DNA of 64,000 nucleotides from Candidatus Obscuribacterales bacterium (GCA_019752635.1 JAIELX010000025.1:62001-126000); one strand, 5' to 3'. Positions 8,216 to 18,325 are shown, numbered from the stretch's first letter. The notes: a model not told the origin generated them from the letters alone. A program made the numbers and translations.

Positions 8216-10815
8216 TCCGTGCGCAATGCCTCCGGCGCAAGTGTTTTTGCCGCTATTCCTGCAGGAATGATGCCTGACGCCAAAGAGCAAAACATAATCA
8301 GCGCAAATGATTGAAACAGGAACTCGTAGGGAACGGCGAACTGGATTGTCCAGCCGAAAGATTGCTTGTTTATGACGTGTATGAGCAGCCAGGAGAGCGC
8401 AAATCCGGTGATTAGTCCGCCAATGCTCCCCAGCGCCCCCAACATCCCCGCCTGCACCAGGATAAGTTTGCGAATCTGTCCTGCGGATGCGCCAAGATAC
8501 TTCAGAATCCCCATGTCGCGTTTCGATTCCATTGTCAGCGCAAACAGCGTGTTCATAACGCCCAGGATGGCTACTGCAATGGAGATCGCGTGCAAAGCGT
8601 AGGTTATGGCAAAGGTGTTGTCGAACACTCGAAGCACTTCTTTCTTAATTTCCTTGTTACTGCGAATTACCAGCTGCGCATTACTGCCACCGGCCGCAAG
8701 CAGCGCCTTCCTGACTGCTTCGCTGTCTTGCCCTGGCTTTAGATAGATGGCTAAGGTCGTCGAGCCATAGTCGCGAAAATGCTGGCGAAAAATGTCTCGG
8801 TCCATAATCACGAAACCGAGGTCGCTGGAGTAATCATAGTAAATGCCTTCGATCTTTACCGACAGTGGTCCGTCCAGCGCGGGTAATACCATTTGCTCAC
8901 CCTTCTTCTTGTTATGCTTTTGGGCGAACGTTTCGGACACGACCACCGCGCTTTTGCCCTCGATACGGCGCAAGACATCGCCACTCTTTTCGCCGTCAAC
9001 AAATGGCAAGTTGCCATAATTTGCCACAACGGGAATCTCGCCCGCTCCAATGTTTGAGGGGCTGCCCTCATATTCGAACGGGTAATCGATGAACGCCTCG
9101 AGCGCCTCGATGCCCTGCACTGCGCGTAGTTTCTTTACCAGTTCCGGGCTCATACGACCAATACGGCTGCTTACTTTCCTGCCTGCGGGTTCGACCCACA
9201 TATCCGCTCGCAACGTCTGTTGCACCCACGCAATCACCGTGTCACGGAAGCTTCCGATCATCACTGCCAGGCTCACCATCATTGATATTCCGACCATCAA
9301 CGAAGCCACTGCAACCGATGTTCGTCCTAGCGCTCCATACAGCCCTGAAACCGCCAAACCTGCTTCGGTGCCAAGTATTCTCGCAAACCAGTCCTTGAGC
9401 AGAGGCAAGAATCTATCCAGAAAAATCGGTGTTATGAGTGCTACAGCGAAGACGGCCGCGGCTGCCGCGCCGAAGCCCCAGACTGGAAAACCGTTGATTG
9501 CCGGTTGTCGCGAGGACCAGAACGCAAAACCTGCCAGTGCTACTCCGGCTAGCGCCAGGCGCGGAGACATGTGCTGCACTTTTCGTTCGAACGACGCTCG
9601 CCGAGTTGCTTCTGCCGGTTCGACATTCACTGCTTCGAGCGCCGGCGCAGCCGCCGCTAGCAATGTCATGGCTATTCCCGAGAGCATTGCGATGACGATA
9701 GGCTCTGCTTGCAATGTAATGGATGCCGGTGCCTGATCCGCATAGAGCGCCTTAACAGTTCGCGATACCGCAGCTAGTGCCAAATGCGCGAAGCTCAGTC
9801 CCATCGCTGCTCCGCACAAGGAGCCGATAGTGCCCAGAATAAGTGCTTCTGCGGAAAACAGGAATAAAATGGTTGCCCGACCTACCCCCAATGCTCTGAG
9901 CGTACCTAGCTCGAAACGACGTCGAATTACGCTGATAGACATGGTGTTGTAAATGACGAACATACCGACTAACAGCGCAATCAAGCTCAGTGCGACCAGA
10001 TTGTACTGAAAGGAAGACAACATCTTCTCGACTTGCTTGGTTCGCCTTTCCGGCGCATCTACTGTGGTGCCGGAAGGCAAAACTGCTTGCAGGTTGGCGG
10101 AAAGCTCTTGCTTATTAGTTTCCTCAGGTACGATCATGTCGACTCTGCTTATAGTGCCGCGCATATCGAATAACTGTTGTGCAGGTCCTATGTCCATCAA
10201 AACAATGTTGCCGCCGAAGGCTTTGCCCACGCCATCAGGGTCTAGAATAGAGCCTGCTTTAAGGTAGACGAGGCGTTCGTTCACTTGAATCTTCAGAGTG
10301 TCACCCTGCTTCAAATGAAATCGGTCAGCAAGTTGACGCCCGATCATCGCGCTGTCCCTTTTCAGAAATTGAAACGGCTCGCTGCTCGCTGAATCGGCCG
10401 AATCCGGGGCCGTCTTCGAGTCGGTTGTGCGGCGCAAGGGGCGGAATGCTCGGTCCGAGAACATATCGACTCCGAGAATCTGCACCAGTTCTGCGCCATC
10501 GTCACCGACTACCACTGCGAATTGGTCTATTATGGGCGTGAATTTGACATGCTTGTCGTGCAGCCAGTCTAGTTTGTCCAGAACGGTTTCATCCAGCTCG
10601 TTGCCCGTCAAAGAGCGAATAGCAAGATTGCTGCGCCCGGCCACCAGGTCGATGCTCTGGCTAAACTGCGATAGTGCTGCTTGATTGGCAAGATGAATCG
10701 CAAGCATCACTGCCACTCCAAGTGCTATGCCGGCAATGGTGAGAAAGGTTCTTACTTTGTTTCGCGCAAGATCGCGCAGAATGAACCGGGCCATTAGCAT
10801 CGCTGCTGCGTTCAC
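8212..10815 (-). CDS. FtsX-like ABC transporter permease (two FtsX domains)
   Basis: An 867-residue integral membrane protein. It starts MLMARFILRDLARNK, with the first helix near residues 24-45. It has a large periplasmic MacB-like domain (about 50-270), a helix cluster with NTMSISVIRRRFELGTLRAL, a second periplasmic domain (about 535-740) and a final helix set with a second FtsX signature, MESKRDMGILKYLGAS. It lacks an ATPase domain and pairs with the ATPase gene upstream. GTG 10815 overlaps the ATPase stop (GTGA). Such permeases usually act as mechanotransmitters moving lipid or hydrophobic cargo from the inner membrane; the cargo here is unknown. Confidence 0.92.
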   Translation of the reverse strand: MNAAAMLMARFILRDLARNKVRTFLTIAGIALGVAVMLAIHLANQAALSQFSQSIDLVAGRSNLAIRSLTGNELDETVLDKLDWLHDKHVKFTPIIDQFAVVVGDDGAELVQILGVDMFSDRAFRPLRRTTDSKTAPDSADSASSEPFQFLKRDSAMIGRQLADRFHLKQGDTLKIQVNERLVYLKAGSILDPDGVGKAFGGNIVLMDIGPAQQLFDMRGTISRVDMIVPEETNKQELSANLQAVLPSGTTVDAPERRTKQVEKMLSSFQYNLVALSLIALLVGMFVIYNTMSISVIRRRFELGTLRALGVGRATILFLFSAEALILGTIGSLCGAAMGLSFAHLALAAVSRTVKALYADQAPASITLQAEPIVIAMLSGIAMTLLAAAAPALEAVNVEPAEATRRASFERKVQHMSPRLALAGVALAGFAFWSSRQPAINGFPVWGFGAAAAAVFAVALITPIFLDRFLPLLKDWFARILGTEAGLAVSGLYGALGRTSVAVASLMVGISMMVSLAVMIGSFRDTVIAWVQQTLRADMWVEPAGRKVSSRIGRMSPELVKKLRAVQGIEALEAFIDYPFEYEGSPSNIGAGEIPVVANYGNLPFVDGEKSGDVLRRIEGKSAVVVSETFAQKHNKKKGEQMVLPALDGPLSVKIEGIYYDYSSDLGFVIMDRDIFRQHFRDYGSTTLAIYLKPGQDSEAVRKALLAAGGSNAQLVIRSNKEIKKEVLRVFDNTFAITYALHAISIAVAILGVMNTLFALTMESKRDMGILKYLGASAGQIRKLILVQAGMLGALGSIGGLITGFALSWLLIHVINKQSFGWTIQFAVPYEFLFQSFALIMFCSLASGIIPAGIAAKTLAPEALRTE

Positions 10816-11507
10816 TTCCGCACTTCCTCTAGTATTTTGCCGTCTTTCATGCGAATGATTCGACCTGCATACGCGGCTGCTTCCGAGCTATGAGTGGCCA
10901 TGAGAGTGGTGTGTCCGCCCGCTTCGCACAGGTCCTTGAACAGCTTGAGTATTTGCTCTCCGGTTTCGCTGTCTAGATTGCCTGTCGGTTCATCTGCAAC
11001 TATTAGCTCAGGCTTGTGCACGAGCGCTCTGGCGATTGCCACGCGCTGCATTTCGCCGCCTGAGAGTTGAGATGGAAAAAAGTCTAGTCGCTGCGAAAGT
11101 CCCACTTGCTCCAGAATGACTTCGGTACGTTTGCGAATTTCGGCACTTGAATACTTTCCGGCAAGTGCCAGCGGCAAGCTGGCGTTCTCAAAAACGGACA
11201 GTGTCGATAGAAGGTTGAAGAACTGGAACACGAAGCCAATCTTATCGCGACGCCGTTCTGTTATCTGTTTGTCGTTTAGAGCGGTAATATTGGTTGTGCC
11301 AAGATAAACCGCTCCGCTGCTTGGTTTATCGATTCCGGCCACAATATTCAGAAGAGTGCTCTTGCCGCACCCGCTCGGTCCGGTTAGCGCCACGAATTCA
11401 CCGGCCGCTATCTTGAGTTCGACCTTTACCAGGGCGTGGACGTTGTGCTCATCATAAATCTTTGATAGCGAACTGATGTGAATGTGCGTGTTGTGAGGCT
11501 CGCTCAA
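10812..11507 (-). CDS. ABC transporter ATP-binding protein (LolD/MacB type)
   Basis: A 231-residue ATPase. Walker [10 protein letters not shown] (43-51), Q-loop in FVFQFFNLL (93-100), signature LSGGEMQR (148-155), Walker [14 protein letters not shown] (168-180) and the H-loop ATHSSE are all intact. The sequence is typical of the LolD/MacB/AttE branch. It overlaps the permease start by 4 bp and begins one base after the stop of the small membrane protein, so translation is probably coupled. Confidence 0.95.
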   Translation of the reverse strand: MSEPHNTHIHISSLSKIYDEHNVHALVKVELKIAAGEFVALTGPSGCGKSTLLNIVAGIDKPSSGAVYLGTTNITALNDKQITERRRDKIGFVFQFFNLLSTLSVFENASLPLALAGKYSSAEIRKRTEVILEQVGLSQRLDFFPSQLSGGEMQRVAIARALVHKPELIVADEPTGNLDSETGEQILKLFKDLCEAGGHTTLMATHSSEAAAYAGRIIRMKDGKILEEVRK

Positions 11508-11508
11508 A

Positions 11509-12084
11509 CTAACCTCCCTGATACCGGGCGTCGATTTCCGCCCTTGGTAAATCTGCCGCTGTGTAGAGCTTGTTGCTGTTGAGCAAATAGAGTGGAATGG
11601 AAACAGCCCCGAAGATAAATGCTATGAGAACCGGTTGTGGCTGGCTGCTTAGCATCAGTAATATTCTTGCGCAGAGCAACCCGCCTGCGATCGCACCAAC
11701 TACAAGCTTTTCTGCTTTGCAGTTCTTCCTTATTTTGGCTAGTGACCAGAACCCACCGATTGCCATACCAATTCCTGAGCCAAATCTGCACGCTCCCGGA
11801 AACACAACGTTGTATGTATCGACGAATTTTTCGAACTGGCTCATCTGGTGATCGCCGGAAATCACAATGTTTTGTGCTGTGAACGGCAGATAGAGAGGCA
11901 CAGTGGGAATCAGTCCATAACTTCGGAGCCAGTCGATTACACCCCAGATTACCGCGAAGACTAATCCCGGAATTATGAATGCCAATGCGGTTCGCAGCAT
12001 TCCGGTAAGAACGTGTTGTGCTGCTAAAGCTTGTTGCCCGGCGCAACTGCAATCCTGCGTTTGCAACTTAATCCTGTCGCTCAT
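11509..12084 (-). CDS. Hypothetical small integral membrane protein
   Basis: 191 residues, family not recognised. There is a CxC near the N-terminus (residues 12-14), then four predicted helices: about 33-55, 102-118, 128-145 and 150-168. It sits inside the ABC operon, with ATGA overlap to the TPR protein upstream and 1-bp spacing to the ATPase, so it is probably an accessory part of the transport system. Confidence 0.75.
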   Translation of the reverse strand: MSDRIKLQTQDCSCAGQQALAAQHVLTGMLRTALAFIIPGLVFAVIWGVIDWLRSYGLIPTVPLYLPFTAQNIVISGDHQMSQFEKFVDTYNVVFPGACRFGSGIGMAIGGFWSLAKIRKNCKAEKLVVGAIAGGLLCARILLMLSSQPQPVLIAFIFGAVSIPLYLLNSNKLYTAADLPRAEIDARYQGG

Positions 12085-13880
12085 TTCTTTTCCGCCTTTG
12101 CACGAGCGCTTATGACGAGTTTGTTCTCGGGATCAATTTTTGTCGCCTGCTCTATTAATTGAAGCGCTCTCTCTTCGGCGCCAACATCAAGGAGTGCGCT
12201 TGCGCAAGCCGCCAGCAGCGAGGGATCTTTGTGAGGCGTTTTGAGCGCCTCCTCGATTTGCCATTGCCCGTCCATTGTGTCGCCTTTTGCCAATGCAATT
12301 CTGGCTCTGGCGAACTTTATCCATGGATTGCCCGCTCCCGGAGAGCCTTCCTGTTCGCCACTTCGGAAGCTGGACAACCCTGGACTTCCTTGCTCGCTAC
12401 TGCGAATGCCGGAAACCCCGGTAAGTGGTAGTTTTCCAGTGGTCCGGGATGAGCCTTGCGCTAATTGTTTGTGCTGTAGCTCCAAAAGCATTTTCTCTGC
12501 GGCGCCAAGCTCCCCTTTGTCTATTTTGAGTTCGGCGTAGGCCAGCAGCAAATCCACATGTTTCTCGCCGCTGTAGAGCTGTTTGTATAACTGCTCTGCT
12601 TTGGCATCATCACCGGTGGCAGCGGCTAGCTTGCCTTCGACCAGAATTCTAAAGGCGTTGGCTTGGGCGTCGCCCGGGGTGGATGTTGTGGGCAGCGTTT
12701 CTCGGGCTTTCGCAATCTCTCCGACGCGCAAGTAGCACAATGCGAGTAAGCAGCGAGCCAGGTCGCGCCCGCGATTTTGCTGAATTACTTCGTTCAAAAT
12801 GCGAATAGCTTCGCGGTGGTTGCCCATCATTGACTTCACTTGTGCCAGGTTAATGAAACCTGCTTCGTCCTTGGGGGCCAGCCTGTTGCATGCTTGAATC
12901 AGTTCAAGCGCTTTGTCTAGTTCCCATGAGCGCATGTATAGCACCGAAAGACCTAATTTCGATTCTACGAAATCGGGTTTTACCTGCAGGGCTTTTTTCC
13001 AATGTTCCATGGCTGACTGTGGATCACCGGATCGCATTTCGCTTCGAGCAAGCCGGTCCCACGCCGGCGGAAACCACGGATTTATTGCGGTCGACATGGA
13101 GTAGTATTCAATAGCCTTTTTGTATTCGCCTTTTCTGGTGTACACGTTGCCCATGTTGAACGTGTAGTTTGTTGCCGCATTGCGGGCCAGTAGCAGCACC
13201 AGGCTGAAGGCAATAAAGGTGGTTAGCATCAAGTGTTTGAGGCGTCCTTCCTGCGACATTTTGCGCAGATCTTCCGCTTCGGCGGGTTTGAACATTACAG
13301 CGCCGACCGAAGTCGGCTTCACGTTGAACGCAAATTTGCCCACATAGTAAATCAGCGATGCGAAGTCCTGCGGATCATATTGGAAGGAGGGAATCTTCTT
13401 TGCCTCACGCCCCTTCTTCGGTGCTGGTTTCTGGACATGCAAAGTCAGCTCCAGCGCCGTCGGGGAGATAAACAACAATCGCGAAAAACTCTTGCGAGCG
13501 GTAATGGTGGCAGCCAGAACATTTTCCCAGGGGATGACTTTGCCGAAGCGCCACAGCTTGATGCCCGTTTGATCTAATTGAATGCCGCCGCTGACGATTC
13601 TCGTCAAATGCAAGATGGCGAGAAAGCTCACAGACCACTGAATGTAGGCTGAGGTCCAGAGCCCGGTGGTTCGCAAAACCCACGACAGTGCATCCGGGCA
13701 GCTCGGCAGAATTGCGAAGGCGTCAGGTATGCACAGTGCCGTTGAGACCGCGATGCTACTGCCCAGCGTCAGCCGCAGAAGCGATCCGGGGGATGGACGC
13801 ATCTCACAAGGTCCCCACGGTTCTACCTGTGGAGAGGATTCTTCAGCAGTGGTGGGTGGCTGGCTGATCATCGATCCCAT
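12081..13880 (-). CDS. Membrane-anchored TPR protein heading the ABC operon
   Basis: About 599 residues. Two helices near the N-terminus flank a PH-like beta segment (IQLDQTGIKLWRFGKVIPWE onward). A third membrane helix (about residues 215-235) leads to a large TPR region, beginning with a textbook repeat (GNVYTRKGEYKKAIEYYSMS) and ending in VGAEERALQLIEQATKIDPE. A Gly/Ser/Glu low-complexity insert (about 12330-12450) splits the last TPRs. The start is unsure: ATG 13880 and 13871 and GTG 13934 are all in frame and none has a good ribosome site. The stop overlaps the next gene (ATGA). Confidence 0.82.
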   Translation of the reverse strand: MGSMISQPPTTAEESSPQVEPWGPCEMRPSPGSLLRLTLGSSIAVSTALCIPDAFAILPSCPDALSWVLRTTGLWTSAYIQWSVSFLAILHLTRIVSGGIQLDQTGIKLWRFGKVIPWENVLAATITARKSFSRLLFISPTALELTLHVQKPAPKKGREAKKIPSFQYDPQDFASLIYYVGKFAFNVKPTSVGAVMFKPAEAEDLRKMSQEGRLKHLMLTTFIAFSLVLLLARNAATNYTFNMGNVYTRKGEYKKAIEYYSMSTAINPWFPPAWDRLARSEMRSGDPQSAMEHWKKALQVKPDFVESKLGLSVLYMRSWELDKALELIQACNRLAPKDEAGFINLAQVKSMMGNHREAIRILNEVIQQNRGRDLARCLLALCYLRVGEIAKARETLPTTSTPGDAQANAFRILVEGKLAAATGDDAKAEQLYKQLYSGEKHVDLLLAYAELKIDKGELGAAEKMLLELQHKQLAQGSSRTTGKLPLTGVSGIRSSEQGSPGLSSFRSGEQEGSPGAGNPWIKFARARIALAKGDTMDGQWQIEEALKTPHKDPSLLAACASALLDVGAEERALQLIEQATKIDPENKLVISARAKAEKK

Positions 13881-14091
13881 TATTCTACTCGTTCCGATCG
13901 GTTCGGCGCTCGTTCCGCAGGAGGTGTATCGCACTACCGTATCGCCGGCGAAGTGATCGCCCCGTGAACATTTTGCGAGCCCTGGATTAATTATGGGGCT
14001 GGGGTTACAGAATCACCCGGTGGTAAACAAGCAGTGTCGGGAGGAAACTTGCTAGAGTATAGGTATTACCCGATGACAATGAGAGAAATCA

Positions 14092-14733
14092 ATGGTGACA
14101 AGCTGCGATGAACGCTTGCCTTTATTTCCTTTGCCGGAAGTAGTCCTTTTCCCGGGATCATGCTTACCACTACATATATTTGAGCCGCGGTACCGTGAAA
14201 TGATTAACACGGTCCTGGAGAAAGACGGTTGTTTTGGTGTCTTACTTTATGACCCCGTGCGAAAAGCGCCTGCGGATATCGGTTGTTCCGCTCAAATCTT
14301 CGATTGCAAGCGCATGAAAGACGGCCGCATGAACATTATGACTCTGGGCATGCAGCGATTTCGCGTGCTGGAGTACATCCGCGAGAAAGAGTATTTGCAG
14401 GGATACATTGAGTGGATCGATGATGACCAGATTGACGGCGCATTGATGGACACCGCATCTGGTGTGGTGGAAGTGCTCAAAGATGTGATTCGTCTTTCCG
14501 GAAAGCTGGCGGATCGCGCAATCGAGTTTCCCGAGGAGCTGCCTGATGATCCGGTCGATTTGTCCTACTGGATTGGCAGCACTATCTACGGACTGACACG
14601 TCAGCAGCAAGAACTGCTGGAGTTGATGGACACCGAAAAGCGCCTGCAACGCGAATCGGAAATACTGACCAAAATCCGCAAAGAACTAGCCGCTCGCACC
14701 GCAATCAAAGAAGCTTTCAGTCGCCAAGATTAG
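14092..14733 (+). CDS. Lon-substrate-binding (LON N-terminal) domain protein
   Basis: 213 residues consisting of the LON substrate-binding domain without ATPase or protease parts. Diagnostic segments are LPLFPLPEVVLFPGSCLPLH, IFEPRYREM, DIGCSAQI and GMQRFRVLEY. The C-terminal third is a helical bundle ending in a coiled region. Stand-alone versions occur widely in cyanobacteria and plants; their function is unsettled. ATG 14092 has AGAGAAA upstream. Single gene; it converges on the DUF4139 gene. Confidence 0.88.
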   Translation: MVTSCDERLPLFPLPEVVLFPGSCLPLHIFEPRYREMINTVLEKDGCFGVLLYDPVRKAPADIGCSAQIFDCKRMKDGRMNIMTLGMQRFRVLEYIREKEYLQGYIEWIDDDQIDGALMDTASGVVEVLKDVIRLSGKLADRAIEFPEELPDDPVDLSYWIGSTIYGLTRQQQELLELMDTEKRLQRESEILTKIRKELAARTAIKEAFSRQD

Positions 14734-14856
14734 CGGACGGAATGCGATGCCGGGGAAAGTTCGAGGGAAGTTGCAAGCGCTGAAAATTGCGTCGCCCAAG
14801 CGGGCAAGATGCCCTCGCCCCACGCGCGCACACGCACTCGGGACTGAATTCCTTCT

Positions 14857-16932
14857 TCAATTAGCCGATTCCGATATGTCGCACACGAAACTTTCTTCGA
14901 CGAGCTTCTCGTACTCGCGTTCTTTTTGCCGCAGTTGGATTGTCAGCTCCGCCAGCTCTGTACGCTCGTCCTGAATGCGGTCTTCGGAAGTGTCGATGAG
15001 TCTTCGGAAGCGCTCGTTGTTCGTTCCCAGGCTCTGCAGGTTCTCCCGCGCACGCTTCTGGTCCTTTGCGCATTCTTCAATCAATGCCTTCTTGTTGTTG
15101 ATCTCCGTTCGTAAATTGATGATTTGCGTGCGCATGTCAAGGATTTGGTTGAGGAACTCCAGGAACTTCTTGTCGACGAAGTTCTGAGAACAAAGCCAAT
15201 TTATGGAGTCTACGGCAAGGTTGGTGACGTCGGTAAGCCACACATACTCGTATGTGTCGGCTTCTTCGGACACCGACAGTTCGTAAGGCTGCTTTGGTTC
15301 TAACTCAAATGCGAATCGGTAGTAGCTATCTGTTGTTTCTGTGGGTTTGACTTCACTTGTGAGTTTGCTGCCTTGAGTGATTGGATGCTCAATGTATAGT
15401 GTTTTCTTGCGGTCGGACAAATTGTCAATCTGGTAGTTCTTGGTGCTGATCGCTTTGTAGTCCAGGTAAAGGACGCCACCGGCGCTGCGAACCCGCCAGA
15501 TTGGTTTGTTCTCTTGTTCAATGCGAGTCACTATGGGCAGTGCTTGGTCAACTGCATACAGCAAAAATCGAACATCGTCCGGTTTGATAGTATCGAGAAG
15601 TGCTTCGCCGGCATAGGCATCAGATTCCATCACCGTTACCGGTCCGGACTCAAGCGTCAGCCCTGTCGTATTCTTGAATTTTACCGCTGCATACGGAAAC
15701 TTGGGATTCTTACCTTCGTTGTAGAGCGAAATTCGCTCGCCTTCTACGGATTCCTGCACAATAGGAAGCAGAGCGGAACTATTGCGAGGAACGCTTACCG
15801 GTTTGGTAATTCTGTACTCAAACTGCTCTCCCGATTCACTTGCTTCAACGGACACATCTTGCGATGCAAAGCTGTCTGCGACTACCTCACTGAATGATGC
15901 TCCGTAACTCTCTTCCTTGCAGGATTGGTCCCCTCCCCAAGAGTCTCCGCCTCCTCCTGCTCTTCCCCAGGGACGGAGCGCACCTTGTGAGGATGGCTGT
16001 GCTCCGGGGGGCGAAGCGTCCCTGAGCCCACCCGTCATGGCTGTCGAGAGACGTTGGCGCGCACTGGTGTCCATTTTGGCACGCTCGGCAGTCACGGGGC
16101 CTGACGAGGTGACGCCTTGAGCAGCAATCACGCGGCGCGTAGGCTGCACCGGCTCGTATAGAGGTTGAATGAATGAAATTGGTGAGGCGCTCACCAGCAC
16201 CACCTGCACTTCGGTCCAGTCTTCTTCCTGGATATTGTCTACTATTGCCATACCCTGGAGCAGTGTCTTTCCTGCGGCGGTCATAACTAATCTGTAGCTG
16301 GTTTTCCAAATGGGACACGGTATCGAATACGCAATAAATAAGTCGTGCTCGCCCTCGGCGCTGAGTGTGACGGACAAGGCTTTTCGGTCTTTCTTCTTTG
16401 CATTCTGAAACAGCAGTTCCAGCTGCTGTTTCATTTCAATTGCCATATTTTCGTCATCTACTTTGATCGAACTTATGGACGACAGTGGAATTCGTTTGAA
16501 AGTTGAATCGACACCGTATAAGGTGAGCAGCCTCTCGCGCGCGATTGCATCTCGCAGCACCTGCTCTGAAGTGTCGAGCCCCAAAACGCGCCCGGAGATA
16601 CTCTCTCCGGATACCGACACTGTTACGGGAATTCCTTTCATCTGGGCGAGCAAACCACAAAGTCCCTCTGTCTTGGTGAGGTCGAAGCCAAACTCTGCTA
16701 GCCGGCTTGCCAGTGTTTTTGAAGAGTCATATGTGACTGCGTCGATGGTGCCACCGGATGTGGTGAGCGCGACTAACGACTTTAGCATGTCGTCGATTTC
16801 TTCCGGACCGCACACCAGATCAATTTTCGTTGGACCCGTAACGCTGCCTTTTCTTTCAAAGTAACCTATGCCATGTTTATAGAGTACAACTTTAGATAGT
16901 TTGAGCGCGCCGCTCTTGATCTCTTGCGCCAT
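14857..16932 (-). CDS. DUF4139 (MuiA-related) domain protein
   Basis: 691 residues. The middle and C-terminal parts match the DUF4139 family: PIWKTSYRLVM, IVDNIQEEDWTEVQVVLVSA, then a beta-rich region with KPVSVPRNSSALLPIVQE. The protein ends with a long coiled coil (about residues 590-680) containing RTEINNKKALIEECAKDQKR. A Gly/Ser/Pro low-complexity insert lies near residues 285-335. No signal peptide is seen, so it is probably cytoplasmic. ATG 16932 is chosen for the AGAGG eight bases upstream. Function unknown. Confidence 0.85.
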   Translation of the reverse strand: MAQEIKSGALKLSKVVLYKHGIGYFERKGSVTGPTKIDLVCGPEEIDDMLKSLVALTTSGGTIDAVTYDSSKTLASRLAEFGFDLTKTEGLCGLLAQMKGIPVTVSVSGESISGRVLGLDTSEQVLRDAIARERLLTLYGVDSTFKRIPLSSISSIKVDDENMAIEMKQQLELLFQNAKKKDRKALSVTLSAEGEHDLFIAYSIPCPIWKTSYRLVMTAAGKTLLQGMAIVDNIQEEDWTEVQVVLVSASPISFIQPLYEPVQPTRRVIAAQGVTSSGPVTAERAKMDTSARQRLSTAMTGGLRDASPPGAQPSSQGALRPWGRAGGGGDSWGGDQSCKEESYGASFSEVVADSFASQDVSVEASESGEQFEYRITKPVSVPRNSSALLPIVQESVEGERISLYNEGKNPKFPYAAVKFKNTTGLTLESGPVTVMESDAYAGEALLDTIKPDDVRFLLYAVDQALPIVTRIEQENKPIWRVRSAGGVLYLDYKAISTKNYQIDNLSDRKKTLYIEHPITQGSKLTSEVKPTETTDSYYRFAFELEPKQPYELSVSEEADTYEYVWLTDVTNLAVDSINWLCSQNFVDKKFLEFLNQILDMRTQIINLRTEINNKKALIEECAKDQKRARENLQSLGTNNERFRRLIDTSEDRIQDERTELAELTIQLRQKEREYEKLVEESFVCDISESAN

Positions 16933-17020
16933 TGCAAAGACCTCTGTGGTGGTTTGTCGAGTCGGGACTAGCATCGCCTATTATGGCAGGTTGCTCTCGA
17001 ATTGGCCTGTCTGAAATGCG

Positions 17021-17051
17021 AAGAGCGAGGAACCGTTGGAACCTCGCTCTT
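17021..17051 (-). terminator. Terminator-like hairpin after the YD-rich gene
   Basis: A 10-bp perfect stem (AAGAGCGAGG / CCTCGCTCTT) around an 11-nt loop, located 51 bp past the stop of the gene at 17102. The T-tract on the minus strand is weak, so efficiency is uncertain. Confidence 0.6.
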
Positions 17052-17101
17052 TCACTTATCTTGGGGTTGTAGCGAGCTCACGGCTCACTTGGGGATTACC
17101 C

Positions 17102-18325
17102 TCAACTTCGTCTCCCACCGTTAGGCACGCAGTATGGCTGCGGACTAACGTAAGGGCGGGGCTGCGGTCGGGCTTGTTGCCGGCGCCGCTCCTCATTTAC
17201 TCGGTCCAGTTCCCGTTGTCGCTCACGTTGGCGCTCTTGTTGTTCGCGCTCTTCTTGCGTCGGTTCGGACATTCTGCCGGTTTTCTCTTTGATTTCTCCA
17301 TTGGACGTATCAACGAGAACGGATTGCGGTCCGGTTCCATCGGTGAACTCAATTCGCCGCTGAGCGGCCGGACCACCTCGGCTGCCGGGCATCACTTGTT
17401 CGCGCCCGTGCCTCCAGTTTTCACCGTCGTAGTACTTAACGTCTTCCGGTTGGCCGCCTCTGCGAGTGGTTAGTTTCTGTTCGCGCCAATTGGCATGCAT
17501 CACTAACTGATCGTTGTGTTGGACGGTTAGCGCATCGCTGCCGGCATCACGAACAACCGTGCGCGGCCATGCCTTGCTGCCCGGGGGCTGCGGCTCGTTC
17601 GGGTTGAAGGTGATTTGGACCTGACCTGACGGCAACTTGGTTGCGTTGCCGTGGCGCCATTGGTATCCGTCCCAGTAGTCTTTGTCCTGTTCACGTCCAT
17701 CGGTACCGATCTTGGTGCGCGAGTAGTCGTTGTAGTTTCGCAGATCGCGCGACCCGTCGGTCTTGCGCGTGACGTAGATGTTTAACTCGGTATTGCGAGC
17801 GTCATACTGTATGTCGCCGCCTGCAGTTTTCTGCGTGATGTTGCCGAGAATTTTTCCGTCTTTAGCGCACAGAGGGAAACCGAGCGCGTTGCTTCCCGCG
17901 AACGCCTGGAGTTCTTGAGCGTTGAGGGGCTGGTCGCCGCGCATCACCTGCCACTCTTTGGGGCCGGTTCGGCGCATCGTTGTACCATCGCCGAAGTTTA
18001 TTGCGTCAACTTCGCCTCTAGCATTGCGAACGGTTTCAAACGTGTTCCTGTCCCCGGTTCGCTCTGGCGCCGGAGGACCGACGCGGTCGGTGGGACCCTG
18101 ATGGTAATCGTAACCGCTGCTGCCGGGCTGGTTGCGATCGCCGGTTCGGGCAGGCGGCTGCGTACGATCCGAGCCTCCTTGGTGGAAGTCGTATCCGTTG
18201 CCGTTGCCGAATAGCTCTGCAACATATTGTTCTCTTAATGGATTGGTCGTTGGGTTGGGTTGACCGGTTTCATTAACACGGTCGACTGGACGCACGGTCT
18301 CAGTCAGTTCGGGGCGGCTGGTCAA
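17102..18325 (-). CDS. YD-rich hypothetical protein, copy B of a tandem pair
   Basis: A 407-residue polar protein of unknown family. Order of parts: RPVDRVN motif near the N-terminus, repeated [YF]-[DE]-[YF]-HQG motifs (GYDFHQGG, GYDYHQG), GDGTTMRRTGPKEWQ, a beta-rich YD-like core (NTELNIYVTRK, RNYNDYSRTKIGTDG, KDYWDGYQWRHG, VKYYDGENWRHG), then an Arg/Glu/Gln-rich coiled tail. It starts with TTG at 18325. No signal peptide is apparent. It is about 60-70% identical to the gene at 18417 by eye, indicating tandem duplication. The C-terminus keeps one Cys where the paralogue has many. Confidence 0.78.
   Translation of the reverse strand: MTSRPELTETVRPVDRVNETGQPNPTTNPLREQYVAELFGNGNGYDFHQGGSDRTQPPARTGDRNQPGSSGYDYHQGPTDRVGPPAPERTGDRNTFETVRNARGEVDAINFGDGTTMRRTGPKEWQVMRGDQPLNAQELQAFAGSNALGFPLCAKDGKILGNITQKTAGGDIQYDARNTELNIYVTRKTDGSRDLRNYNDYSRTKIGTDGREQDKDYWDGYQWRHGNATKLPSGQVQITFNPNEPQPPGSKAWPRTVVRDAGSDALTVQHNDQLVMHANWREQKLTTRRGGQPEDVKYYDGENWRHGREQVMPGSRGGPAAQRRIEFTDGTGPQSVLVDTSNGEIKEKTGRMSEPTQEEREQQERQRERQRELDRVNEERRRQQARPQPRPYVSPQPYCVPNGGRRS

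Noticed and set aside
10037..10684. Short plus-strand frames inside the FtsX permease gene
   Set aside because: Mirror frames of a well-supported coding sequence.
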